Below, in pieces: positions 31,840 through 43,854 of a stretch of 64,000 nucleotides of DNA. Location: positions 1,856,501 to 1,920,500 of the forward strand of contig NC_089045.1 of the NCBI RefSeq assembly GCF_034140825.1. Direction: 5' to 3'. The first letter of the stretch is position 1. The number at the start of each line of letters is the position of its first letter. The notes under the pieces are model-generated. The model was not told where the DNA came from, did no database searches, and was given only the letters and a program-made list of their open reading frames with translations. The position numbers were made by a program, and so were the translations under genes. Source of the DNA: Oryza sativa Japonica Group. Lineage: Eukaryota > Streptophyta > Magnoliopsida > Poales > Poaceae.

Positions 31840-34800
31840 TTTTTAAACACATAATTTAGTACATTCTAACACATACGACTCAAACATTAGTGCAGACACA
31901 CCTTATTAAGCAAAGCAACAGAATTTGAATTGAGCATACTAGCAACATTATTAACACAGTAAAAAAATGGTTAGGATTAGATTTCCCTAAATAAATGTTA
32001 CTAGGTCATGTACACAAACTGACAGAACGTACAGGCCAACACACACAAAAGGGTAAGCACTAAAAGAACAAGTTATCATTTTTTTTAATAATATTTAATT
32101 TAACTGCATGTTCATCATCCTGTTAAAGATCATATCAACCCGTGGTGGGAAGGATAGGTTAAAATAATAGCTATATAGATTCAGGAGTCAATATTATGTG
32201 CACTATATTTAATTAATTCCATATCCATCATACTGTTAAAGTAACTATAAAGATTATTAAAACTGTACCGCATCAAATGAAACAGCTAATGAGGAAACAC
32301 GATGAAATCAGAAGAAACTTGGTCAGGGAAGAACTCATAATCAAAATGACATCATATAAGCACTTTAGGAGTATATCACACTTACACCATTTTGAAGACA
32401 TCTTCTAATATGTACTTTATGCACTTAAAACATGTTGTATAGATTCAAAATTCAGAGTAAAATTTAAGTCACTACACGGATGTAAATCAACGAATAACCA
32501 AAAAGCATTGGCACATGCGATATAATTAAACAAAATTCTTGCAGGAGCAGAACTGCTGAAGTAAAAAAAAAATTCTAATTCAACCAAATTAACAGCCTTA
32601 TTTATAAAAATGCAAAAAGTCAAAAAGCATCAAAGCTTTCAATAGCAACACAAAATGGCAATTACTAGCTCAGTAATGCCCATAAAACACACACACAGTA
32701 CTATTATTTATTTGAACTTGTATCTCATGCATTACTAGACATAGACACAAGTATTCACACAGTAATCGCAGCATTATATATTGACATCAAACGAATATCG
32801 AAAAGCAACCATAGAACATTGATATGATATTTCTAGCATTTGGAACAATATGCAGATGGAAAACAAACAATATGGGAATTAATAATTAGCAAGAAGAAAT
32901 GAAATATTAAGGTGTTAGCTGGATATATGACATATTTAGTAAACAGAGAGCATCAATTTTAAACCATAAAATAAAACTATTTGCCTAGAATAAATTAATG
33001 CCACAAAAACTAAAGCACCTACACATTCAACCAAAAAGGGATTACTTAAAACCACCAGATAATGTATGAAGAGATTTAAGGTTGGTTCAAATTAAAACCA
33101 TGCACACAAAGTTGATGCACAAATAAAACTGCTGGTGGACAATCAATGCTCTAGCTTATTTCACACAAGAGTGGCAAATCCTTTAGAACCACTCCTAAGA
33201 GTGGCAAATAGTTAATTATTCCCACTACCTCACAACAGTCAACAGTCAAAACATTCTCATTGGCAAGCAATAATATGCTCTTGTTTAAGGTCCTTTCTTG
33301 GCAAATCTTAATTGGGGACACTATGCTGAATAAGAAATAATAAATTAATAATTATAAAGAAAGAAATGTACCAGACAAACTGTAAGAAGAAACAAGTCAG
33401 CGATAATGTACGATATACTTCGGAATATATTGTCCGAGTGATTAGCAACTAAGTTCAAGAGATTCACCTCAATTCAAAAGCATATAATTTAGGACAATTC
33501 CTACTAAGTTCAAGAGATATCTCAACACTGTAAACTACAGTTATCTACCAAGTTAGTAGAAGATGAACAACTTTTAAAACTGTGGATGCAGCAAGACGAT
33601 CTAAAATATTCCTGGAAATATCCTAGTTCCTGAATGGGGTGGTACATTCAACACACACAAAATGAAAGCAAGAGAGAACAATGCCACAAGAGCCATAGAG
33701 TTTCGTTCTATTGTTCCATAGAGATCAAGGTAATATAAGTTAATCAACCTCAGGATTATCAAAACAAATTACCATGTTACAACTATTATACAGACTAACG
33801 TCTATATCATTTGATAATTACAATTTGTAACATCAGAAGGAATCTTGAACACAAAAATTACAAGATGACACCAAACCAACATATATTGAAATGAACCCAG
33901 AGCCGAGCTAGTTATGGAACAGGACAAGCCCAAATGTAAAGTATACTACTGGAGATGCAAACTGGACCAAGTAGAAAGCAAATACTGCTACTGAGAACAA
34001 CTCCATAGTTCATAAAGCAATTGTTTCTACTCGGAAGAACCTTCAAACAGATGGCTTTATAATGTTGAGGTCCATAAATTGTTCTTGAAACAAATCTTCA
34101 AATTAATTTCACCAGCAGTAGTCAAAATATTTCAGAATCACCTTCACAACCTTGTAATATTGTTTGAAAGAAGTAACTGCCAAAGGAATCATCTACCACA
34201 GAAACTTTAGGATGTGCCTTTTTAGTTAGTACTACATAACCACCTTCATAACAAGTTAACAACCGACTGATATAGCTTTGCTCTAAACAAGTTAACATCA
34301 AAATTCTCTGAGAACTATGGCCATGTAAATGTTCTGACAAGACAATTTAACCATAAAAGCGCAGCAGGATGGACTTAATAACCACAGAGTTCCAAGCAGA
34401 CAAATTGCCTCCAAATAACATCAATCACTTGTTATATTTGACCAAAAAACATAGCAGCAATCTTGAATGGAATGGAGAAACCATCTTATACACCAATGAG
34501 TCAATGACTATTCCTAATAGTGACCAATCCATACCACAAGCTTCAATTTCTCTGGTTTAAATGTTCGTATTACAGATAAAATGTTCTTGGATAGTCGCTT
34601 GTAATGGAAGCAAACAAACTGCACATTATTGACATATTGAAATTTCAAAAATTGCAATTAACCATAGCCCTAAACCAGAGCATCAAGGTTCCTAAAACTA
34701 ACACTAGTAAACAGGAAAATCACGAGATCTGTACCTCAAACTGAGCAGGTCAAGCAGCAAGTAATCTTTAGTTCCTGTACTAGGACAAATTAATCCACAG

Positions 34801-35740
34801 TGAAGGCAGTCAAAAAGAGCTCCTTAAATCCTCGTGAAAGAAATCCTGAAGTTAAACTTTAACTAAGAACTGACACAGAAGAATCATTCCAACGCCCTAG
34901 TTTAACTTAAACTTTAGCACATATTGCCAATTTTTAAATTCCAAAAAGCAATACATGACGCCGTTTAGAATTTCAATAACACTCAACCATCTTCAAATAA
35001 TCTTTAGTCTTGTCAGAATTAAGCAAATTAACATCAGTTTAGTCTTGTCGGAATTGAACAAATTAACATCGGTGATTTGAAAGCTCTGAGCAGACCCAAG
35101 AAAACCATCTCCCATCATGTTTAAATGTTCTGATATGACTTACCTTCCCATAAAATTACCAGACCTGAAGGAAAAACCGCAGAGCACAGAATTGCAAGCA
35201 ACCGAATTGTCACTAACTACAAGCATCACAACCTTGAAATGAACAGAAGTATAATCTTAGCCCAGTGAGCAATCCTAACCATGACAATTTCAGAGCACAA
35301 ACTTCATTTTATCTAGGCTTGATCATACCCAAAATATCCACGGTACAGCTTAATTGAGCTGATAATCCATCTCACCGAACAGAAACTGAAGCAAACCAAC
35401 CGACCTCGCAATCTTAAATAGCAAATCACAATTAGCCATAATCCAATCGAAAGAAGGGCCGTTCAGAGAACTAACGCAACAGCAAGAGACGAATCGCCCA
35501 AACTAGACCCCCAAACCGAACGGATCAAGCAGTCGCCTAAACTAGAAACCGGACCGAACCGATCAAAGCACCATCTGATGATCAATCAACAAAAGGGCAG
35601 CGAACGAGGTGAGATCGAAACCGATGGATTCCTTTACCTACCGACTTACCAGCCCACCCGCGGCGGTGGGGGGAAAGGGGAAGAATAAAAGCCATCGAGC
35701 AATCCACAGCGACGAGAGGCAAAGGGGAACGGGGCAACGG
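31840..35740 (-). other. Duplicated block B, second sub-copy
   Basis: Matches about 21440-26170 of block A in order. Examples are AGAACTGACACAGAAGAA (34870), GTAACTGCCAAAGGAATCAT (34170) and the GATCGAAACCGATGGAT first-intron/donor region (35615). The minus-strand donor GCTG|GTAAGTCGG is kept at about 35650 and an ATGGCTTTTATTCTTCCC stands in place of the copy A start. No coding exon found elsewhere in it. Confidence 0.65.
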
Positions 35741-35879
35741 GCTTGCGGAGAAGAGAGGAGAGCCAACCGAGGAGGAAGAGTCGGGCGGCGCCGGTGGTGG
35801 CGAGGGGCGGCGCCGGTGGAGCGAGTGAAGCCTTCGGCTCCTTCGGCTGCGTGCTCAGCGAGGAGAGCGCCGCGACGCT

Positions 35880-36125
35880 CTGGGGAAGACGGCTGCACGG
35901 ATGGCGGGGAGAGGCGGCGGCGCGTCTGGCCGGCGGTGGCGGATGGTGAGGGGAGACGGCGGCGCGGATGGCGGGGAGAGACGGCGGCGCGGATGGCGAG
36001 GGGAGATGGCGGGGAGAGGCGGCGGCGCGTCTGGGCGGCGCCGGCGGATGGCGACGGCGGCGCGGATGGCGGGGGAGACGGCGACGCGGATGGCGAGGGG
36101 AGAGACGGCGGCGGCTTGGTCGCCA
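35880..36125. repeat. GC-rich minisatellite upstream of block B
   Basis: Degenerate tandem units built on GGATGGCGGGGAGAGGCGGC and GGCGCGGATGGCGAGGGGAG (about 25-45 bp period) through about 245 bp. Open frames here are repeat artefacts with no domain. Confidence 0.7.
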
Positions 36126-36223
36126 GTCGTCCCTCCCTTCACCTTCTCGCTCGCTCGGTCAAGACGGAAGACGTCGTATGGTTCAATCCAGGGGCAAAAA
36201 CGTGAGAAAAAAATACTACGTAT

Positions 36224-36780
36224 TTGGGTGAATACCCAACATAATCCTTGAACTTTCGCTTAAGGATCAATTTAGTCCCTGACATTTCGTGTTGTCCAAA
36301 CAAATACCTTAAGTTTATTGTGTGATTCAATATGGTCCTTAGACCCTCTAAACATGCTATGTGTACATGCCACATCATCTATGCATGCAAATTCAATATT
36401 TAAATGTCCTTTACACCCTTATGTTTTCATAGGAAATAAAGAAAAACTATTGAGAAAACACAAAAAAAAAGCTTTTGACCATTGGCAAAAATATGTAGCA
36501 TTGATAGATAAAAAAAAATTAACATTTTTTGTTTTATGATTGCTTCTTCTTGTTTTTCTTTTCTTTATTTGATAGAAAATTGAAGGTTAAAATAGACATT
36601 TAAATGTTATCTTGCATGCACGAATGACGTGGCATGTTCATGTGGCGTTTTAAGTGGGTCTAAAGACTATATTAAGCCGCATGATAATCTTTAGGGTCCT
36701 GTTTGGACATTATAAAACATGAAGGACTAATTCGACCTCTGAGCAAAAGTTGAAGGACTGAACTGACTATTCACCCAAAA
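36224..36780. mobile_element. Non-autonomous DNA element with long inverted repeats
   Basis: The left end TTTGGGTGAATACCCAAC and the inverse of the right end TTTTGGGTGAATAGTCAG share TIRs extending about 150-200 bp. Further mirrored pieces are CCTTGAACTTTCGCT / CCTTCAACTTTTGCT and ATGCCACATCATC / GATGACGTGGCAT-like blocks. The style matches the Mutator-like MITEs of this window. No clear target duplication seen. Confidence 0.6.
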
Positions 36781-37129
36781 TATTTGGGTGGAAAATGTTT
36801 TACCACACAACAAAATGTAAAACATTTCAAACCATGGCCATTCGTTACAATCTTCATTGTTTCTCACGTTTTCAACACACAAAATGTAAAACAATTTCCA
36901 TTCGCATGAGTTAAAATGGACAAATCTCGGACGTCCATTTCTCGATCCAACGATGTAGGATAAGAGTTGCATAGTTGCACCGAATTAGATGATTGCACCG
37001 GATACTTCCCGTCTTCCCCATAGTAGCTGGTGCTGACCTAGGTTCAGGATACCTAACTTGTGGAAGAGGTTTAGTGGTGGTCCTTAGTCCTTCATGTTTG
37101 CATTGTTTTATCCACTTAGTTCCAAATTG

Positions 37130-37440
37130 CTACTGTATTTTAATTTTCTTTTAAAAGTTCAAGTGTATTTTAAATTCGTTTTATTTTTAAATTAAGACCG
37201 AAAATATGCAAATTTATTATTATCAAATTTATTATTATTATTTTTAAATTAAGGCAAATGCTATATAATTGAAGTAGTCAAATTTGGTCCTTCCAAGTAA
37301 AAAATGCAAAATTTTAATTTTCTTGTGAAATTTCAATTGCATTTTAAATTCATTTTATTTTTAAATTAAGACTGAAAAGATGCAAACTTATTATTATTAA
37401 ACTAAATAGTATTATTGTTTTTAAATTAAGGAAAATGTGT
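37130..37440. repeat. Imperfect tandem duplication of about 170 bp, AT-rich
   Basis: Two adjacent copies share TTTTAATTTTCTT, GTATTTTAAATTCGTTTTAT / GCATTTTAAATTCATTTTAT, TTTTTAAATTAAGAC and TTTTTAAATTAAGG in order. Non-coding. The remaining 36781-38060 shows no gene. Confidence 0.7.
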
Positions 37441-38066
37441 TGTCATTCCAAGTTAAAAAAAACTGGAAATTTATAGCTAGTGAGATAAATTATCATTAAT
37501 ATTATAATATAAGTTCTCAAATTGTTTGCCTAAATTTAAAGTAAAGTAACAAAACATGTGATATTTTAAAAGAAAAGCAATAGAACAAGGTAGAGTCAAG
37601 TGAGGAAACTCAATACCAACAAGCTAGCGCTCCTTTGTCGTTTACTTGTCCTGCGCACCCATTATATCCAGAACAGAGCTCAGCACTTCACGGGGCAATT
37701 TCGTGCCTCCTCGTATCAGCGCCAACACCTTTGACGCTGAGATATTATATCTTAGCGCCATCAGGATTGACGCTAAGGTCACGGTTGATTTTTGGAATTA
37801 GTTTTTGATATAGGTTATTCTTAAAATAAGTTTTGTAAAAGGGTCAATTTGTCAAAATTTCAGCAAATTCCCTCCATTGCAAGCTCGAAATAAAAAAATT
37901 TAGATTCGAGCAAAGTATGGTGATTTCGTGGTTCATTCCACGAAACTAAATTAAGCACCGCAATTGCATTCCGAAGCTAGCATCTATGCATTGCCAGTTT
38001 GTCACAACAAAAGTGTGCGCATTTGACTGGAACAATTTAATGGTCTTCGGTACTGGAAATATTTTG

Positions 38067-41000
38067 TCAATGATCTTTGCTGAACATTTCTTCCAAAGTT
38101 TTCAGCCAGTTCATATATTGCCACCGCTCCTTCTCAACCAAATGGTGGTGAAGTAAGCTTGCCAGTTTGGAGTTAACGCCTCTTGCCACCATATACCCTT
38201 TCAATGCAACCTGTAACTGCGGATCCAAATTTCTGCAAAAAGAAAAAGGGAAGCATAGTCATTGATTGCAAATAGGTAGAAGGAAATCACGCTTGCAATG
38301 ATCCTAATTAAAACAACAGGAATATAGACCCCTCTACCCTCTTATATCCCCAAAAAAGGAATCAAAGGCTCTTTGATTGTTTAAGGGAACAGAAATAGGC
38401 CCCTTCAGAGTAGCAACGATACAGTCAACTTTCATAAGTAAAAAGAAATATGTAAACATTATAGCTCAGCAAACACAAAATGCTCACCATTCAACCAGAT
38501 AGCAAGGGATACATGTAATGCTTAAGAGCATGGCCAACAGCCACCCAAATCAATCCCCTAAATTATTATTTTGAGATCTCTAAAAAGGATATAAGGCATG
38601 AATATATCTTTATCTCCAAGAGATACCCAAAATTCAACTCTCCAAACAAATAAAGTGGGCCAGCTAGAAAACTACCAACAACAAAATTGTAGTTCCTCTC
38701 TTCCCCCCTCACATGCGTTGCGCACTGTGCCCTCCTCCGTGGCACGTGACGTACTCCCTCCGAGCGTGGCATCCCGTCATCCGTTTCACCATTTTTTCTT
38801 CAGGACGTTCAATCTCCTTGACATCATAACTTACAGTTGAAGCATTGAACAATGCTTTCATTGGCTTCAGCTGCCATATGAGTATTTGGCCCAAAATCAT
38901 ATTTCACTTGATTATTAGCACGGCGACATCTCTGGGAATCCACGTTTCACTTGATGATTAGCAAGATCTCCTGTATTTTACATGGAAAAAAAATATTGGT
39001 TCTGCAATAATCAACAGTGGAGTGTTAACCCAGTCAAAAACTCCAGCCTTTTTATGTCAATGGTGTTAACAACATGGAGTTGATCATGGCCTAAATGCGG
39101 AGTAGACAAAACATATATGAAACCAAGAGCTAAACTGCGAACTGGGAATCTTCTCACACTGAACTGCTTCATATGAATTTCAGCAGCAAAAAAAAGAGGA
39201 GTTTTGCAAGCGGCAAGATATTTCAGCAGCTGCAACAGTAATTTTCAGCACCAGCAAGCAGCAGTTTTCAGCAGGAAAAAACAGAAATTTTCAGCACCAA
39301 AAAGCAGAATTTTTCAGCTATAACAAGCAACAATTTTCATAAGCCAGCAACAGCATATTTCAGCACCAACACCAAGCAGTTCCCAACAACAGCAAAGCAG
39401 AAGATTTGAGCAGAGCAGCAACAATCTGTTTTCAGCAATAGTAAGAAACATTTCAGCAAGCCAACGAACAGCCATGTTCCATCACTGAATTGAAACAAAA
39501 AATCACTCACCAATAGCAGTTAATCATCCAATGTTGAAAATACATACATGGGTCCATTTGTGGTCAAATATTGTGGAGATAACAACTATGTTATTAATGG
39601 ACATGAATAAATCTTTGAATGCCACTAAACCAACCTAGAGCAAGTTTAAGCAATACTGCAACTGTGCAAGAGCAAAGTTTCGACGGACGAAATTCGCTTT
39701 ATCACCCAAAGAGCAATTTGTACAGAAATCGACTCCAGGCGAGTCGTGCTCGATGAAGTCCAGTGACTGGGCATCTCCGGCGGAAGCTGGCTGGTCGCAT
39801 CAGGCCTTTGTTGCCTGCATGTTACCAGATGGCTTGGGTGGCCGGGACAGGGTGGCACCAATCCGACATAGGGGAAGGCGGCTGCGAGACGCGACGGGGC
39901 AGAGGGCCGATTGGAGGCGAATCGGGTGGCTGGCTGAATCGAAGCGGTGGTGGTGCTTGGGAAGCGCACCTGGCTAGGTGGAGATGGGACTGGTGCTGCC
40001 GGAACACGTGCCGCTTCTGGAAAAAATGCCGACGCGGGGTAGCTTGGGGGAGCGATGGCTGCTTTCCCAACAGCTGCAGGGAAGATAAGGCCGGCGGAAC
40101 AGATCTACTCGCCGGCAGACGAGGGCGCAAAGAAGAGCCTAGCGGGATTATTTTCGCCCAACATGCGCGAAGAGACTGCGATAGAAGGATTGGACGCCGC
40201 GCCTCTCCCCTACAAGTCGAGAGCGATATACGCGGGATTAGAAATGCTAAATTTTTAGGGGTGGTTTACGTCTACTGTTGGAGAGATTTTTCATGCAAAA
40301 CCCCTTAATTTGGTAATGGGAGTAGTATAAGGGAGCTGTTGGTCATGCTCTAAGGTTACTTTAACTACCAACAATCCTCATTGCCTAGAAAAATAGACTG
40401 CTGAGTCCCTAACCAATCACATTATGACGTTATCTATTTGAGATGACAGGCTCTGAGGTCATTTTGCTAACAACAGAAACACCTGTAGTGATGAGCCTTA
40501 GAGCATAGCCTAGTCCCAGGTTAACACATGACGCTATAAATCTGTACTAGCTCGCTTCAATCCAGTCAACACAATAAAATAAAAAAAAACCCAAGTAGAG
40601 ATAAGAAATTGTTGAAATAGAATAAAGTGGAACATTCGTTCTCATCTATTTTAGTGTATCTATTTTAATCCAAAACCAAGTATCAATTTTCATACTTTTA
40701 TAACTGTCTGCTGTTTAGTTGGTTGTTACTACAGTTGTACCTCCAAAAAGATCAGCAATACCCTTATGACATAAAGCATTTTCAACCAACAAGTTTCTCT
40801 ATAAACAAATGGAAATGAATAAGTGAAGTTTCCAACTTTTAGCATGAGCATACTCATAGTATGGCCAAGCAATCGATATGTTTTAACCAATTCATCTGCA
40901 GCCAGCCACATTCACGTTGTCACGTTGAACAGATATGGACATGCCATTGCAAGCCAACATAAAAAAAAAAAACTCTAACAGAATACACCATCTAAATTTT

Positions 41001-42276
41001 GTTGCAAGCGCAAGCAGCAGTTTTATGAGTAGTGGAGAACAGGAATTCGTGAGACCTCGCCACCAAATTTACCAAAGTTCCTTTCAAAATCCCTCCATCA
41101 AGAGTGGGATGTAAGAGAATTCTGCATTGATGAACTTTTAACAAAAGGGTAGGTAACTAGATATTCTAGCAAATGAAGACCATGCGGCTTAGCATGGATT
41201 GAAGAACAAGGGCAGATACTTGGTTCACTGTCAAAACATTACAAGATAAATAACTATTCAACCCTACAGTCCAGTCTGTCCAGATAGTAATTAGTGGTGC
41301 AATCCTTTAGATTTTGGTCAGCGGTCATACTGTCCCCATTATAAATTTTCTAGACAAGTCGATGGGGGTTGACAACTAATAGTTAATTTCCATAAACATA
41401 ATAAAACAAACCAGGATACTCTGACACTCTGTTAGTCTGTTGTACGACAATTTCGTTAACAATCAGCACACTACTACCACAAGAAAAATACAGGTGTTCC
41501 TTTTATTTCGTAGGAAGAGAAGATAGTGGTAATGAATTTCATATGAGGGCGTAGGCTCTCGGCTCTCAGCACACTAATTTTTTTGTAACGATCACTAGAA
41601 TTACAGAACTCCACTAAACTACTAAAGTGTCATGAAAGTGCTTGTTGTTTCCAGATTTCTTGCAGGAACTCCCAGCTTATGAGCCCACTGCACGCATGGC
41701 AATATCCACACAAGTTAACCACACAAATGAAGAAGTAATCACCTGAACTCCGGCCCTTCATACTTGTCTTCCCCAGCGTCGCACTCGCCAGCAAACGGGT
41801 GGTAACAAACAGCAGTAACATCATAGTCAGCAGAGCCGCCATCACCTTCAGCTGCAAACGCGCGGCAATCGAACCGCATCACCGGCTTCACATCAGGCTT
41901 ACTGACGAACACCTTCATGAGCGCGTCCCTGGGCAGGGGCTCCTCCCCTTCGAACCGCAGCGGCGCGAGCACCGCCGACACGAGGACCTCCTCGGAAGCA
42001 TCCCGGCGGCGCAGGAGCACCTCCTGCCCGCGCGGCGCGTCCGACACGGTGGAGAAATCAGGAATGTCCTGCGAGAACGAGGGGGGAGTGAGTGGCGCTG
42101 GATTTGGGGGCGAGGCAGCATGCGGTGGTGGGTACCTGGGATTGGAGCGACGGAGGAGAGGAGGAGGGGGAGGAGGAGAGCTCATGAGCGATCTCGGCGC
42201 GGACGGCGGCCAGCACGCCGCCGTCGTTGGCGCCGCCGCGGCGCAGGGCGGACGCGGCCAGGCGGCGCAGCGACAT
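38067..42276 (-). CDS. MAM33 / p32 mitochondrial glycoprotein family protein
   Basis: An acidic mitochondrial-matrix protein of the MAM33/p32 (C1QBP) family, which forms doughnut-shaped trimers and supports mitochondrial gene expression and respiration. Three exons: 42276-42136, 42068-41743, 38232-38067, GT-AG, 210 aa. Exon 1 is an Arg-rich presequence (MSLRRLAASALRRGG) then VRAEIAHELSSS. Exon 2 gives DIPDFSTVSDAPRGQEVLLR, the family beta-sheet region and FDCRAFAAEG. Exon 3 gives the C-terminal helix: NLDPQLQVALKGY, ARGVNSKLAS, HHHLVEKERWQYMNWLKTLE and a short end at SKDH. Intron 2 is 3.5 kb because it holds a PIF-type element. A Mutator-like element starts 94 bp upstream of the start codon. 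It is the intact partner of the exon fragment at 27.2 kb. Confidence 0.93.
38523..40353. mobile_element. PIF/Harbinger-type non-autonomous element in MAM33 intron 2
   Basis: The element 38526-40350 is bounded by TAA on both sides. Terminal inverted repeats are GAGCATGGCCAACAGC (left) and the inverse of GCTGTTGGTCATGCTC (right), one mismatch. The 3-bp TWA target and GAG...CTC ends fit the Tourist/PIF superfamily. At 1825 bp it is long for a MITE, yet I find no transposase. The interior has a TTTCAGCA-rich repeat array (39215-39470) and a GC-rich part (39740-40260) of unknown origin whose frames show no domain. Confidence 0.85.
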
Positions 42277-42360
42277 CACGCAGGAATCGGTAGCGAGCTT
42301 TCGGTCGGTCCACGGACCAAATACTACAGCAGAAGGCCCAGAAAGGCCCAGCCTTGAGAG

Positions 42361-43197
42361 TCCGTGAAAGGAAAAAGTAGACCGAAGGTCCCTCAACTTG
42401 TCATCGAATACAACGCATTCCTTAACTTACAAAATCATCCTCAAACCGTAAAACCGGATACAAGACATCCCTCAACTTATAAAATCAGTGCAAACTAGGA
42501 CTCTCGGTTTGACTCCGGTTTTATCCAACGTGGCAGTTGACATAGCGTGGGACTCACCATGTCAGCCTCTTCTTCCCCTCCCATTTCCACCTCTCATCCT
42601 CTCAAGCAGGTGGTGGCGGCGAAGTCGGTGGACGGCGAGGCAATGAGGAGGTATGGGCTGTTTATGTGGCACGCCCGCGGTGACCTCGCAGCGCGGAGGA
42701 CATGTTCACCCGCGCCATCAACGAGGAGCCATGGCGGCCGTCCATGTCGGCGGGATCTAGCGCCCGCGCCGTCGGAGATGGCAGTGGCGGCGGCGTGGGG
42801 GAGGCCCTCCTACTCCCGCGTCGTCATCGCCGCCGCCTCGTCACCCGTCGTCACGTTGTCACCGCTGTTGCCGCCTCGCCGCCGGACTCCCGCCTCCCCT
42901 ACCAGCCTCCTCCCTACCCGCAGGCTACGCTGCCAGTGAAAGAAAAGAAGAGGAGAGAGAGAGGAAGAAAGGTGGAGAGGGGAGAGGAAGAAGAGGCTGG
43001 CATGTGGGACCCACGTGGGTCCCACGCTGAGTTAGCTGCCACGTCGAACAAAACCGGAGTCAAAACTGCCGAGGGACCTAGTTTGCACTAGTTTTGTAAG
43101 TCGAGGGATGCGTTGTATCAGTTTTTGCAGTTCAAGGACGATTTTGTAACTCGATGACAAGTTGAGGGACCTTCGATGTATTTTTCCCTCCATAAAA
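42361..43197. mobile_element. Non-autonomous Mutator-like element upstream of MAM33
   Basis: The element 42370-43188 has about 190-bp terminal inverted repeats starting GGAAAAAxTA then CGAAGGTCCCTCAACTTGTC. The flanks TCCGTGAAA (42361-42369) and TCCATAAAA (43189-43197) form a likely 9-bp duplication with two differences. The interior is GC-rich without a recognised gene. The insertion is 94 bp from the MAM33 start codon, so it lies in that gene's promoter or leader. Confidence 0.8.
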
Positions 43198-43531
43198 ACT
43201 AAAAAATATCATGGGCCATGAAAACATTTAAGTCTCACTTTTTATCTGAAAATATTGTGTGAGGGATTAAGTCCACTCGCCCTTCCTCAACTTTAGTTGA
43301 GTTTGATTTTACATCCCATATACTCAATACCAGAAATCTTCACCCCAAACTATACAAAACCATGCAAGTTGGATCCCATGACAATTTAGACCTCATTTTC
43401 CGCTGCTTTCACTTATGTGGCACATGCTCGTGCCCACTTGTTAGCCTCAAAAGAGAAGGAGATTGGTGTAGTAATTAAGGGGGCCGCATGAGTAGTACGC
43501 ACAAGGTGTGGTGGTGGCTAGGAGGAAGTAG
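43198..43531. other. Intergenic, one partial element end suspected
   Basis: No gene. 43260-43450 has the style of a MULE-like terminal region (CTTCCTCAACTTTAGTTGAG, ATGTGGCACATGCTC) but only one end is present. Confidence 0.35.
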
Positions 43532-43740
43532 AGATGGCAATGGGTACCCATAACCCGAGACCCGACGGGTTTTTACTCTATTAGGAGCTAATCGTGTTCT
43601 AACTCTTATACCCTGGGTCTACTAACGGGCGAAAACTCTTACCCATTGGGTACGTGGGTATGGGTCTGTTCTTTACCCACCCATACCCACCAACCCGTGG
43701 GTAGAAAAAACCCGTTCATTGAGCCTAAAACTATGAGCAA
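43531..43740 (+). mobile_element. hAT-like terminal segment
   Basis: Begins TAGAGATGGCAATGGGTACC and continues with repeats of GGGTA/TACCC (ACCCATTGGGTACGTGGGTA). From memory, TAGRGATGGCAA is a typical hAT terminus. The opposite end is not in the next 1.5 kb, where an LTR begins, so the element looks incomplete. Confidence 0.45.
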
Positions 43741-43854
43741 TATAACTCTCGACGACTACTAAATCATAGCATAAAACTCCTTTCACATCTTAAAGCATTG
43801 CTTAGTCTAGTTATATGAAATTATTATTCGATTTCTTGATTATGTAATGTGGTT

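Noticed and set aside
35609-36251. Open frames across the minisatellite upstream of block B
   Set aside because: Frames read the same tandem unit in all phases; no conserved protein.
39763-40308. 181-codon frame in the PIF-type element
   Set aside because: Trp/Arg/Gly-rich with no similarity to a transposase or host domain; probably chance in GC-rich DNA.
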